36,074 nucleotides of DNA from Alphaproteobacteria bacterium (GTDB lineage Bacteria > Pseudomonadota > Alphaproteobacteria > Rhodobacterales > Rhodobacteraceae). The stretch spans positions 1 to 36,074 of the forward strand of contig VGDE01000014.1 in the NCBI GenBank assembly GCA_016869875.1, read 5' to 3'. Positions within the stretch are counted from its first letter, which is position 1. Each line of letters opens with the position of its first letter. Below are positions 1-7,861 of this stretch, piece by piece. A program made the translations under genes and the position numbers. Below the pieces are notes generated by a model. It made no database searches and was not told the origin of the DNA. It saw only the letters and a program-made list of their open reading frames with translations.

Positions 1-217
1 TCGGACCCGGCCGGAACCGGTCGTCGCGGGGCGACTGGACCAGATAGCCCAGATGCCCCAGCGTGAAGGTCAGCCGCGACACCGTGGATTTGGGCAGGCC
101 GGTCCTCTGCGCAATCTCGGCATTGCTCAGGCCGTCGTCGCCAACGCGGAAGGCGCGCAGCACCGACAGCCCCCTGGCCAGGGTCGTCGCGAAGCGGGGA
201 TCATGCAGGTCGGTCAT
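1..217 (-). CDS. IclR-family transcriptional regulator (N-terminal part, cut by window edge)
   Basis: The minus strand reads about 72 residues from ATG at 217 to the window edge. The peptide has the IclR layout: a short lead, a helix ending in LSVLRAF, then the winged-helix segment LSNAEIAQRTGLPKSTVSRL and a wing of the form GYL...DDRFRPGP. IclR proteins are dimeric regulators whose missing C-terminal domain binds a small ligand. The start lies 6 bp beyond the stop of the TRAP large permease gene, so it is the last visible member of that operon and probably regulates it. The likely ligand is the transported substrate or a breakdown product, which cannot be told from this fragment. Family call is firm; target is inference. 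Confidence 0.85.
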   Translation of the reverse strand, partial: MTDLHDPRFATTLARGLSVLRAFRVGDDGLSNAEIAQRTGLPKSTVSRLTFTLGHLGYLVQSPRDDRFRPGP

Positions 218-223
218 CGGGCC

Positions 224-1561
224 TCACAAGCCGTTGGGGATCATCGTCGATATTGCCGGGACCAGCACCAGGATGGCCAGCACGACGATGTCCATCGCCA
301 GGAACCGCGACACGCCCGCGAAGATCGTGTCCACCTTGATGCTGCGGTCGGTCACGTTGCCGATGACGAAGACGTTCAGTCCCACGGGCGGGGTGATCAG
401 CCCGATCTCCAGTAGCTTGACGACGATGACGCCGAACCAGATCAGGTCCATGCCCAGGTTGTCCACCATCGGGATCACGAAGGGCAGCGTCAGGACGATG
501 ATGCCGACTGGATCCAGAAACATGCCCAGGAACAGATAAAGCACGCAGATTGCCGCCATCAGCATCAGCGGCGACAGCCCGGCATCGGCCACCCATTGCG
601 ACACCAACCCGGCAGCCCCGGTCAGCGCGACGAAGGACACGAAGATCTTGGCGCAGGCCGCGATCAGGAAGATGGCCGAGGTTTGCACCAGGCTTTCGCG
701 GATCGCGGTCCACATCGACCGCAGCGTCAGGGTGTGCTCGAAAAAGCCGATCAGGATGGTCAGGACGACGCTGATCGCCGCAGCCTCCGTCGCGGTGAAC
801 AGGCCGCCATAAATGCCGCCGATAATCACGGCGAACAGCATCACGGCAGGCCACGCCGAAATTGCGGCCTTCAAGCGCGCGCCCCTGGGCAGCGGCGTCG
901 GATCGACGGGTGCCGCGCTTGGGTCGCGCGATGTCCACCAGATCACCACCAGGATATAACCTGCTAGGGTCAGCAGTCCCGGCAGGATACCCGCAAGAAA
1001 CAGCTTGCTGATCGAGGTTTCGGTAAAGATGCCGTACAGGATGAACAGAACCGATGGCGGGATCAGCGATCCAAGCGTGCCGCCCGCAGCGACCGATGCG
1101 GTGGCAAGCTTGGGGTTATAGCCCAGGCGCAGCATTTCCGGCACACAGATGCGGCCCATCGTCGAGGCGCAGGCGATCGATGACCCCGAGATGGCCGAGA
1201 AGCCCGCGCAGCCCATCAGCGATGCGACGCTGACGCCGCCTGGCACGCTGCGCAGCCAGACGTTGGCGGCGTCATAGATGCGCGTCGTGATGCCGGTGTA
1301 ATACGCGATGTTGCCCAGGGCCACGAACAGCGGGATCATCGACAGGTCATAAGAATGGATCAGCTCGAAGAAGCTGTTCACGACCATTGACGAGGTCGGG
1401 TTGATCGCGCGTTCCGGCACAAAGGAACCGCTACGGAAGGCATAGATCAGGAAGGTGCCAACGGTGGCCACGCCCGCCAGCACGAAGGCGATCGGCACGC
1501 GCAGGGCCAGCATGACGATGACCAGGCCGAAGGCGACAAGTCCGATGGTGGAAGCATCCAT
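224..1561 (-). CDS. dctM: TRAP transporter large permease (DctM family)
   Basis: This 445-residue, highly hydrophobic protein has the length and motifs of DctM, the ion-coupled channel subunit of tripartite ATP-independent periplasmic (TRAP) transporters in the inner membrane. Visible family signatures are a conserved stretch around MGCAGFSAISGSSIACASTMG, where the glycine/serine loop re-enters the membrane, a PPSVLFILYG segment, and the later DPVGIIVLTLPFVIPM and TPPVGLNVFVI segments. About a dozen membrane helices can be drawn. The start ATG is 1 bp after the dctQ stop, so translation is almost certainly coupled. Together with DctP and DctQ it should import an organic acid or similar small anionic solute; the substrate is not readable from sequence. 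Confidence 0.95.
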   Translation of the reverse strand: MDASTIGLVAFGLVIVMLALRVPIAFVLAGVATVGTFLIYAFRSGSFVPERAINPTSSMVVNSFFELIHSYDLSMIPLFVALGNIAYYTGITTRIYDAANVWLRSVPGGVSVASLMGCAGFSAISGSSIACASTMGRICVPEMLRLGYNPKLATASVAAGGTLGSLIPPSVLFILYGIFTETSISKLFLAGILPGLLTLAGYILVVIWWTSRDPSAAPVDPTPLPRGARLKAAISAWPAVMLFAVIIGGIYGGLFTATEAAAISVVLTILIGFFEHTLTLRSMWTAIRESLVQTSAIFLIAACAKIFVSFVALTGAAGLVSQWVADAGLSPLMLMAAICVLYLFLGMFLDPVGIIVLTLPFVIPMVDNLGMDLIWFGVIVVKLLEIGLITPPVGLNVFVIGNVTDRSIKVDTIFAGVSRFLAMDIVVLAILVLVPAISTMIPNGL

Positions 1562-1562
1562 C

Positions 1563-2075
1563 TCAGACAGACTCCTCTGTGGTGTGGCTGGCTTCGGTGA
1601 CGGTCCCCGTCCTGCGCAATTCGGCGATGTCGGTCAGCGCGACCAGCACAAGACGGATCACCATCACGACGAGGCCCAACAGGAACACCAGCTTCATGGG
1701 CCAACGGGGGATGCCCAGAAGCCCGTCGTAGAACTCCCCGGAAGTCCAAGATCCGGACAGGTTGCGCCAGCTGGCATAGATCAGCGGCAGCATTGCCAGC
1801 AGCGCCACAAACCATCCCAGGATGATCAGTCGGCCGCGGGCGCCGGGCGACATGCGGTCACTTACGAAGGTAACGGCGATATGGGCGCGGTTGGCCGTCG
1901 CGGCAGCAAGCGGAAAGACAATGGTCGGTATCATCAGCTCGCGCACGATGATCACGATGTCGGGCACCCCCCAGCCGAAGAACTGTCGGCCGATCACGTT
2001 CGCCGTGATGACCAGCGCCAAGGCCAAGGCCGAGACGACGGCGAATTCAAGCATGATGCGTTCAATGGCCTTCAT
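1563..2075 (-). CDS. dctQ: TRAP transporter small permease (DctQ family)
   Basis: A 170-residue protein with four hydrophobic segments, as expected for DctQ, the small membrane subunit that joins DctM in TRAP transporters. The region around NVIGRQFFGWGVPDIVIIVRELMI matches the usual DctQ motif of an N-terminal helix followed by an amphipathic loop. The ATG at 2075 is preceded by a strong GGGAGGT ribosome site. It sits between dctP (136 bp upstream) and dctM (1 bp downstream) on the same strand. The C-terminal tail is charged and cytoplasmic in appearance. The call depends on both size and context and is secure. Confidence 0.93.
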   Translation of the reverse strand: MKAIERIMLEFAVVSALALALVITANVIGRQFFGWGVPDIVIIVRELMIPTIVFPLAAATANRAHIAVTFVSDRMSPGARGRLIILGWFVALLAMLPLIYASWRNLSGSWTSGEFYDGLLGIPRWPMKLVFLLGLVVMVIRLVLVALTDIAELRRTGTVTEASHTTEESV

Positions 2076-2142
2076 GGCCGCACCTCCCTGGTTGGGGTAC
2101 GTGACAAGGCTGTCCGGATTTGGGGAAAGTTCAAATCAGGCA

Positions 2143-2200
2143 GGATGCCGGGGACACAGGCGCGACAGGCATGCCGGCCAGGCCGCGTCCCCGATTGGTC
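2143..2200 (-). terminator. Stem-loop region between dctP and dctQ
   Basis: In the 136-bp gap after dctP, GGGGAC (2150-2155) faces GTCCCC (2187-2192), with further GC-rich pairing possible inside. No T-run follows on the minus strand, so a full terminator is unlikely. Such hairpins after binding-protein genes commonly give partial termination or protect the upstream message, which would raise DctP levels above the permeases. The pairing is seen; the role is inferred. Confidence 0.4.
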
Positions 2201-2211
2201 AGGACAACCGG

Positions 2212-3267
2212 TCAGTTGGCCGGTGCCGCCCAGGGATAGCCCTGTTCGTCGCGCTGCTTGGTATATTCGGCAATTAGCGCGGTGTATTCGTCGACCAGCG
2301 CGCGGCCATCCAGGCCGGCTGCGTCAGCACGCACGATCCATTCGTCGATATATTTCGTGCCCATGTCGACAAGCCGCGCGCGATCCTCGTCCGAGAGCTT
2401 CAGAACCGGGATCTGCTTGTCCTTCAGAATCTGGACCGACCGCTGGTTGGCGTCGGACAGGATACGGCCGAATTCGTCCGCCAGCCCTTCGCCCGCCGTC
2501 AGCAGAGCCTGCTGCTGTTCAGGGGGCAGCATGTCGAAGCTGTCCTTGTTCATCATGATGCCAAGGGCGCCGATCTGGCCGAAATCGATTTCGGTATAGC
2601 TGGTGAAGACCTCGTCGAACTTCAGCGCCTCAACCAGATAGGGATAGGTCTGCGTGCAATCGATCAGGCCGGTATCAAGCCCCTGGTAGGCCTCGTAGAC
2701 GGACATGTCGACAGGGGTCGCGCCCAGGTCATGGAACACCTTGCCATAGGCGCCGACGCCACGGATCTTGACGCCCTTGACGTCGTCCAGCGTCTCGATG
2801 GTCTTGGCCTTGCAACCGACCTGCACGGCCGAGGTGGTATAGGTGCCGATATAGACAAGGTTCTGCTGCGCCAGGTTTTCGCGGATCTGTTCGTTCTCGC
2901 GCATCAACTTGTCGGTGGCCTTCATCCCCACCCACGGATCGGGGTTCGGGATCGGCAAATCCGCGAGGCCATAGGCGATCATGTCCTGCGGGAAATAGAC
3001 GCCGATGACCGATCCCATGTCCGCCACGCCGTCACGAAGCGACTGGACCGCCGCCTTTTCCGAGAACAGGGCCCCGCCCCAGTTCACGTCGATGGTCAGT
3101 TCGCCACCCGTCTGTTCCGCGACCTGGTCGACGAACCACTGGGTCGCCTCGGCGCGGACACCGCGATTGGGACCGGCCTCGCCATAGATCAAGGTCATGG
3201 CACTGGCAGGCATCGCAGCCGCCCATGCAAAGCCAAGTGTCAAACAGCCTGCTGTCAGAAAACGCAT
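2212..3267 (-). CDS. dctP: TRAP transporter periplasmic substrate-binding protein (DctP family)
   Basis: A 351-residue secreted protein. The start at 3267 is chosen because GGAGAGGAG lies just upstream and because it opens a good signal peptide (MRFLTAGCLTLGFAWAAAMPASA, in two steps: charged start then hydrophobic core and an A-x-A cleavage site). The mature part follows the DctP fold: an early WFVDQVAEQTGGEL segment, the KIRGVGAYGKVF segment with the arginine that in this family binds the ligand carboxylate, and a central QTYPYLVEALKFDEV region. An ORF frame open up to 3300 is ignored because the upstream codons lack a ribosome site. It captures solute in the periplasm for DctQM. Confidence 0.93.
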   Translation of the reverse strand: MRFLTAGCLTLGFAWAAAMPASAMTLIYGEAGPNRGVRAEATQWFVDQVAEQTGGELTIDVNWGGALFSEKAAVQSLRDGVADMGSVIGVYFPQDMIAYGLADLPIPNPDPWVGMKATDKLMRENEQIRENLAQQNLVYIGTYTTSAVQVGCKAKTIETLDDVKGVKIRGVGAYGKVFHDLGATPVDMSVYEAYQGLDTGLIDCTQTYPYLVEALKFDEVFTSYTEIDFGQIGALGIMMNKDSFDMLPPEQQQALLTAGEGLADEFGRILSDANQRSVQILKDKQIPVLKLSDEDRARLVDMGTKYIDEWIVRADAAGLDGRALVDEYTALIAEYTKQRDEQGYPWAAPAN

Positions 3268-3302
3268 ATGATTCTCCTCTCCTGCTCCATTAAATGACAC
3301 AT

Positions 3303-3321
3303 TGTTCCGAAGAATGGAACA
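3303..3321. promoter_or_regulatory. Inverted repeat, candidate IclR operator
   Basis: TGTTCC (3303-3308) and GGAACA (3316-3321) form a perfect 6-bp inverted repeat with a 7-bp spacer, 36 bp upstream of dctP and in the shared promoter of the divergent membrane protein. IclR-family proteins bind palindromes of about this size, and an IclR gene closes this operon. The repeat is seen directly; the partner is inferred. Confidence 0.5.
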
Positions 3322-3470
3322 CTATTGTGCCTTTTGTCGATTTTCCCCAAGATATGAACGCTCGGGAAACCAGAGGACGCCATGAAGTTCTGCCACCACC
3401 GTTCTTGCATATTGCACGTCCCTGCCGACGACCGGGCAGCTGATCCCGTTACGCCGCGCCCCGCCGGACG

Positions 3471-4895
3471 GTGCGTTCTGTGACCAGCGACCGACTGAAA
3501 TCCATCGTCGCACAGACCTGCATCGTCATCGTCATTGCGGCCACGCTGGGGGGCATCGTGGTCAGTTCCCCTGCCATCGGGATTGCCGCGGGAATTGCAT
3601 TGGCCCTGTATCTGGCTCTGTCATGGCGGCAATTCACCGTGGCCACCTGGATTACCGTCAGCCTTTGCGCAGTCCTTCTGGGACTGGCGGCGCTGCGTGG
3701 GATCGACCTGGAAACGCTGTCCCACGGGCTGGAACGGATGGCATTTCTGGCCACGCTGCTGGCCCTGCTTGGGTCGTTGCGGGTGGTTGCCAGCGACGCA
3801 CCCGAAGTTCTTCGCGCGGGCCGCTATCTGACCACGCGTCCCCCGGGGCGGCGTTATCTGGCGATGAACTTCGGCGGCCATGTCTTCGGCGTTCTGATCA
3901 ACCTGGGGGGAATGGCCATCCTGCTGGAAATGACGCGCCGGTCGCTGGAGGAAACAAGTGGCCACCTGCCCGCCCACCTGCGCGAATGGCGTCTGCGCCG
4001 CATGACAACGGCGGTCCTGCGCGGGTTTTCTCTAGCCCCTTTGTGGTCGCCCATCGGATTGGGTCTGAATGCGCTGCTTCTGGCAATGCCCGACCTGCGA
4101 TACGGCGAGGTGGCACCGGCGGGACTAGCCGCGGCCGTATTGTTCCTGGGCTGGGGCTGGTTCCTGGACTGGATAGGCGCGCCTCGCATTCCAGGCGGTC
4201 TGAAACCGCGTCCGAGCCCACGAACTGCCGACTGGAGCGGCGTGGCGATCCTGGTCACCCATGTAGGATTGTTGGCAGGCCTTGTTCTCGTGATACACGC
4301 TGCTACTGGATTGCAGTTCCAGCAGGCACTTCTAATCGCAGTGCCAGCCTATAGCCTGGCTTGGGCAGCATGGCTGGGCCATCGTGGCGGAACCGGAGCA
4401 ATGACTCAGGCGCGACACGCCGTCACCGGGATGATCCGCCGCTTTCCGCTGGCTGCGCCCGAGATCGGCGTCTTCGCCTCGGCCGGCCTGCTGTCCGTCC
4501 TAGTGCTGGAACTACTGCCGATTGACCAGGTCCAGGCCGCAGTCGCCTCGATGATCGGAGCGCCCTGGCAGATGATCGCCCTGCTGAACCTGTCCATGTT
4601 CGGTCTGGCGGCAGTGGGGATCAACCCGATCATTACGGCATCGGTGATGGGCAGCCTCGTGACGCAGCTTGACTTCCCCGGCCTCAGCGATGCCGCCGCC
4701 GCGCTAAGCTTGGCTGGCACCTGGGGCTGCGTCATGGGCTTTACCCCACTGATTACCACGGTCGTTTATGCCGGAGCCCTAGTTGGACGCACGCCCTCTG
4801 TCGTCGGGCTCCGGTGGAATGGGTTATACTGCCTGTCCTCGCTGGCGCTTTGGACCATCGGGGTGGGGATCGTGGTGGAACTAGCGGTGCTATAG
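3471..4895 (+). CDS. Uncharacterised polytopic membrane protein, probable transporter
   Basis: A 474-residue protein with roughly ten to twelve hydrophobic segments spread over its whole length and no soluble domain. Start is GTG at 3471; a second GTG at 3480 is possible, and neither has a strong ribosome site. The two halves look related: segment NFGGHVFGVLINLGGMAILLEM in the first half and NLSMFGLAAVGINPIITASV in the second both carry an asparagine/glycine-rich broken helix, a layout seen in ion-transporter-superfamily carriers with inverted repeats. It is transcribed away from dctP from a shared promoter region, so it may move the same or a linked solute. I do not recognise a named family, and the transporter role is inference. 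Confidence 0.7.
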   Translation: MRSVTSDRLKSIVAQTCIVIVIAATLGGIVVSSPAIGIAAGIALALYLALSWRQFTVATWITVSLCAVLLGLAALRGIDLETLSHGLERMAFLATLLALLGSLRVVASDAPEVLRAGRYLTTRPPGRRYLAMNFGGHVFGVLINLGGMAILLEMTRRSLEETSGHLPAHLREWRLRRMTTAVLRGFSLAPLWSPIGLGLNALLLAMPDLRYGEVAPAGLAAAVLFLGWGWFLDWIGAPRIPGGLKPRPSPRTADWSGVAILVTHVGLLAGLVLVIHAATGLQFQQALLIAVPAYSLAWAAWLGHRGGTGAMTQARHAVTGMIRRFPLAAPEIGVFASAGLLSVLVLELLPIDQVQAAVASMIGAPWQMIALLNLSMFGLAAVGINPIITASVMGSLVTQLDFPGLSDAAAALSLAGTWGCVMGFTPLITTVVYAGALVGRTPSVVGLRWNGLYCLSSLALWTIGVGIVVELAVL

Positions 4896-4983
4896 GGTTT
4901 CGTGCGATAAGGGCATCCGGATGATCAATGGGATAGACCCAAGCTGTTCCCGCTTAAACCACCTTGATAAGCACGTAGGGACT

Positions 4984-4997
4984 TGTTACATGTAACA
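4984..4997. promoter_or_regulatory. Perfect palindrome upstream of the mazEF-type pair
   Basis: TGTTACATGTAACA is a perfect 14-bp palindrome ending 15 bp before the antitoxin start codon. A possible -35 (TTGATA at 4964-4969) lies upstream, placing the palindrome across the expected -10 region. Antitoxins of this class bind such sites and repress their own operon. The palindrome is seen; autoregulation is inference from the family. Confidence 0.65.
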
Positions 4998-5012
4998 CGA
5001 TCGGAGGCCGCC

Positions 5013-5231
5013 ATGCCAGCATCCATTTCACAGCGTGTTCAGAAACGCCGAGACGCCCTGCGGGCTGCCGGTTTGCGCCCCGTTCAGATCTGGGTGCCGG
5101 ATACGCGCCGCCCGGGCTTTGAAGCCGAGTGCCGACGCCAGGCAGCCCTTGTCGCTCAGTCGGACCGCTCTGATGCTGCCTTGAATGACTTCATGGATGC
5201 CGCCCTTGATGACGTGGAAGGCTGGGAGTGA
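5013..5231 (+). CDS. mazE: Antitoxin, MazE-like (DUF3018 type)
   Basis: A 72-residue protein starting at ATG 5013, chosen over a frame opening at 4983 because CGGAGG sits 6-7 bp upstream. It has the DUF3018 antitoxin pattern: basic N-terminus, then RDALRAAGLRPVQIWVPDTRRPGF, then an acidic helix rich in D and E ending in W-E. This family neutralises MazF/PemK-type RNases; the acidic C-terminus would block the toxin and the N-terminal part would bind DNA. It overlaps the toxin start by 4 bp and follows a palindrome that could be its operator. The pair probably stabilises the plasmid. Confidence 0.88.
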   Translation: MPASISQRVQKRRDALRAAGLRPVQIWVPDTRRPGFEAECRRQAALVAQSDRSDAALNDFMDAALDDVEGWE

Positions 5232-5554
5232 CGCGGGGAGACTTGGTGACGGTTGCTCTTCAAGGTGATCATGGCAAACCCCGTCCAGCTCTTGTGATCC
5301 AATCCGATCGGTTTCCAGATACCGCCACCACAACGGTTCTCCTGGTTACCTCTAGCCTAGTCGAAGCGCCCTTGATCAGGCTGACAGTCGAGCCAGCAGC
5401 AGAGAATGGGTTGCGAGCAACATCTCAGATCATGATCGACAAGGCCATGACAGTTCGGACAGACAAGCTGGGGAAGACCTTCGGTCGGCTTGATGACACT
5501 GCCATGCTTGAGGTCAACAGAGCGCTTGCCTTGTTTTTGGGTGTGGCCGGATAA
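5228..5554 (+). CDS. mazF: Toxin, MazF/PemK-type endoribonuclease
   Basis: A 108-residue protein beginning at a GTG (5228) that overlaps the antitoxin stop by 4 bp, so its translation is coupled. It has the PemK/MazF fold signs: an N-terminal RGDLVTVAL strand, the GKPRPALVIQSD motif with the family's conserved K-x-R-P-A segment, and the Q-x-M-x-D-K-A segment in SQIMIDKAMTV. Enzymes of this family cut mRNA at short sequences when the labile antitoxin is lost, which selects for cells that keep the plasmid. Length is normal and no lesion is visible, so the module is probably active. Confidence 0.92.
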   Translation: MTRGDLVTVALQGDHGKPRPALVIQSDRFPDTATTTVLLVTSSLVEAPLIRLTVEPAAENGLRATSQIMIDKAMTVRTDKLGKTFGRLDDTAMLEVNRALALFLGVAG

Positions 5555-5609
5555 GTGATCGGGAAAGCGGCTGTTATTGTGGTGGCACCGAATAATCCAG
5601 TTATCTGAG

Positions 5610-5655
5610 TGTCAACGGCGGCGTAAAATCCGGCCACGCGGCGGCGTAAGACCAG
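5610..5655. repeat. IS21-type insertion sequence end with internal repeats
   Basis: A TGT at 5610 begins a stretch carrying two direct copies of CGGCGGCGTAA (5616-5626 and 5639-5649), 23 bp apart. Multiple short terminal repeats beginning with TG are typical of IS21-family ends, and this one lies about 100 bp beyond the stop of an istB gene, as expected for the istB-side terminus. The other terminus and istA are absent from the window. Confidence 0.6.
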
Positions 5656-5753
5656 GTCAGGTGGCGGTGGCCGGCGCCATGGCGCGCGCTTACCAATAGC
5701 TGGCGCGTGCCATGGCGCATTGGTCTCTTTGGGCCAAAACGAGCGATCTGATC

Positions 5754-6347
5754 TCAGGACTTTTGTTGCCGCTTTCGGGCAGTGCTGTTGGCGAGGCGAT
5801 AGCTCTCGCCGTTCATCTCGAGGATGCTGACGTGGTGGGTCAGCCGGTCGAGCAGTGCGCCGGTGAGGCGCTCGGAGCCGAAGGTTTCGGTCCATTCATC
5901 GAAGGGCAGATTGCTGGTGATCAGGGTCGCGCCGCGCTCGTAACGTTGCGAGATCAGCTCGAACAGCAACTCGGCGCCGGTTTTGGATAGCGGCACGAAG
6001 CCCAGCTCATCGATGATGAGCAGCTTGTAACCGGCCATTTGCTTCTGAAAGCGAAGCAGGCGGCGCTCGTCGCGGGCCTCCATCATCTCACTGACCAGGC
6101 TCGCGGCGGTGGTGAAGCCTACGGAGAGCCCCTTCTGACAAGCCGCCAGCCCGAGGCCAAGGGCGACGTGCGTCTTGCCCGTGCCACTTGGTCCGAGGGC
6201 AATGACGTTCTCGCGGCGGTCGATCCATTCGCAGCGGGCCAGTTCCAGCACCTGTATCTTGTTGAGCTTCGGAATGGCGCTGAAGTCAAAGCTCTCGAGG
6301 CTTTTGACCGTGGGGAATTTGGCGGCCTTGATGCGGCGTTCGAGAGA
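5754..6347 (-). pseudogene. istB: istB, IS21-family helper ATPase, 5'-truncated
   Basis: The reading frame encodes the IstB AAA+ ATPase that assists the IS21 transposase. Walker A is GPSGTGKTH, Walker B is LLIIDELGFVPLS, and the C-terminus (ANSTARKRQQKS) looks natural. The family-like peptide can be followed upstream of the first in-frame GTG (6251) through SLERRIKAAKFPTVKSLESFDF to about 6347, where homology stops and an IS256-type sequence begins. About 45-55 N-terminal residues, the start codon and all of istA are missing. The element is therefore a dead remnant. The GPSGTGKTH form replaces the more usual GNSGTGKTH. Confidence 0.85.
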
Positions 6348-6584
6348 GTGTCCTGAACTTTGTGTATCTGACCGGCTCCATGCGGTTTCAGATACTCAAG
6401 CGTCGAAGCGCTCGCCGAACATTATGGCGAACTGGTTGCGGGCCGCAAACCATTCCCGGACGTTTCGGCCGTCTTTCTCGAAGCTGCGGATGGCCAGGTA
6501 GATCAGCTTTGTCGCCGCCTCGTCTGTGGGGAATGACCCTCGGGTCTTGATCGACTTGCGGATGACCCGGTTCAAACTTTCTAT
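6348..6584 (-). pseudogene. IS256-family (mutator) transposase, C-terminal fragment
   Basis: Only the last 62 residues of the transposase are present (6396-6584), from IESLNRVIRKSIKTRGSFP to MFGERFDA at the stop codon. In intact IS256-type transposases this follows a segment ending in TNAIESLN, while here the preceding codons read FRGS, so the match ends abruptly near 6585. The catalytic DDE residues lie upstream and are lost. The stretch 6348-6395 should contain the terminal inverted repeat, starting TGTCCTGAACTTTGTG, which directly abuts istB. The order suggests that an IS256 element landed in istB, and a later deletion or recombination joined its 3' part to the nitronate monooxygenase region. 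Confidence 0.8.
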
Positions 6585-6621
6585 GGAGCCCCGAAAGCGA
6601 CCAGTGCAATCCTGCGAGGTC

Positions 6622-7689
6622 CTACGAAACGGAGATGTCCTTCCTCTCCTTGTCCAAGGCCTCCACCAGCTCTCGTGCCGGAAGCGCGCGCGCCCGTGCA
6701 GCCTGCGCACCCGCCCATTGCGCTGCGTAAGCCGTGGCACCCTTTGCCTTGGCAGCGATGGTCAGCGCCTTGGTCAGGTCGTAGGCGCAGGGATAGGCTG
6801 GTATATCGGCCGGGGCGACATTCTCGGTCCACTGGGTCAGCGCGTTGCTGAGGCAACGGGCCGGGCGGCCCGAGATGGCGGGTGTCATCACCGTGTCGCC
6901 GCCCAGGGCAAGGCGGTCGCGATAGCCAGCGTCCGCCGCACTTTCGGGGCAGCCGATAAAGGCGGTGCCCAGTTGCGCCGCTGCGGCGCCCCGTTCCAGC
7001 ATCCGGCACATGTCCCGGCCGTCCATGATCCCGCCGGCGGCGATGACCGGAATACTGACCTCGGCCAGGAGAACTTGCAGTAGGTCGCTTGTCGAGAGCC
7101 GCGCGTCTGGCCCGGCCGTATCGAAAATGCCGCGATGGCCCCCAGCCTCCCATCCTTGCGCGACAACCGCATGAAACCCGGCGGCTTCGACGGCCCTGGC
7201 CTCGGCAGCAGATGTGGCGCTGCCGATCAGGATCAGCCCTGCGTCGCGCAGCGCCTCGATCTGGTCAGGCCGGGGCAGACCCAGATGGAAGCTTACCACG
7301 CGTGGACGCAGTTCGAGCACGACATCGAGATAGGCATCCGTGTCGCGAAAGCTGGTGTAGATATCGCGAAGCTCGGCCGGCGGTTCTGCCTCGAAGCGCG
7401 CAAAAAGGGGTGCCATCCGTCGGACCCAGGCAGCTTCAAGCGCCGGGTCGCGCTGTGGCTTTGCGTGGCAGAAGAAGTTCACGTTGAACGGTGCCGCTGT
7501 CTGCTGCTGCACCTCCTCGATGGCCTGCCTTGCTGCCTCCGGGGTCGAGGAACACAGGCCCAGGGCGCCCAAGGCGCCAGCATTCGAGACAGCTGCCGCC
7601 ATTGCGGGCGTAGCCACCCCTGCCATCGGCGCCTGAAGGATCGGAAGCTGGACTTCAAGCAGGTCCAAAAGCCTGGTCGTGGCGGTCAT
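6622..7689 (-). CDS. Nitronate monooxygenase (2-nitropropane dioxygenase-like)
   Basis: A 355-residue FMN-dependent TIM-barrel enzyme that oxidises alkyl nitronates to carbonyl compounds and nitrite. The start at 7689 has GGAAGGAGC upstream. Family features in order: LPILQAPMAGVATPAMAAAVSNAGALGALG at the N-terminus, NVNFFCH, then AVVAQGWEAGGHRG with the active-site histidine of class I enzymes, followed by IPVIAAGGIMDGRDM and AQLGTAFIGCPES, which bind the FMN phosphate. Near the C-terminus is NALTQWTENVAPADIPAYPCAYDLT. The stop lies only 37 bp from the IS256 fragment, so the gene borders a recombination point but appears complete. It probably detoxifies nitro compounds. Confidence 0.92.
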   Translation of the reverse strand: MTATTRLLDLLEVQLPILQAPMAGVATPAMAAAVSNAGALGALGLCSSTPEAARQAIEEVQQQTAAPFNVNFFCHAKPQRDPALEAAWVRRMAPLFARFEAEPPAELRDIYTSFRDTDAYLDVVLELRPRVVSFHLGLPRPDQIEALRDAGLILIGSATSAAEARAVEAAGFHAVVAQGWEAGGHRGIFDTAGPDARLSTSDLLQVLLAEVSIPVIAAGGIMDGRDMCRMLERGAAAAQLGTAFIGCPESAADAGYRDRLALGGDTVMTPAISGRPARCLSNALTQWTENVAPADIPAYPCAYDLTKALTIAAKAKGATAYAAQWAGAQAARARALPARELVEALDKERKDISVS

Positions 7690-7861
7690 AAGAAGCTCCT
7701 TCCTGCTTCAGATTGCGCCAACCTCCGCCAGCAGATCAAGGCTGCACAATGATCCGGATAAAAATCCAGGACTGCCTGCCCTCTCATGCGAACCTTTTCC
7801 TCGATTCCGCATCCAATGACCATGGCCGGGCAGATCCGGCCTGTCATGAAGAGGTGTTCAC

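Noticed and set aside
7750..7780. TGATCC as a possible -35 box for an ECF-controlled promoter before the DUF5602-like gene
   Set aside because: No matching -10 element at the right distance was found, so it is not listed as a promoter.
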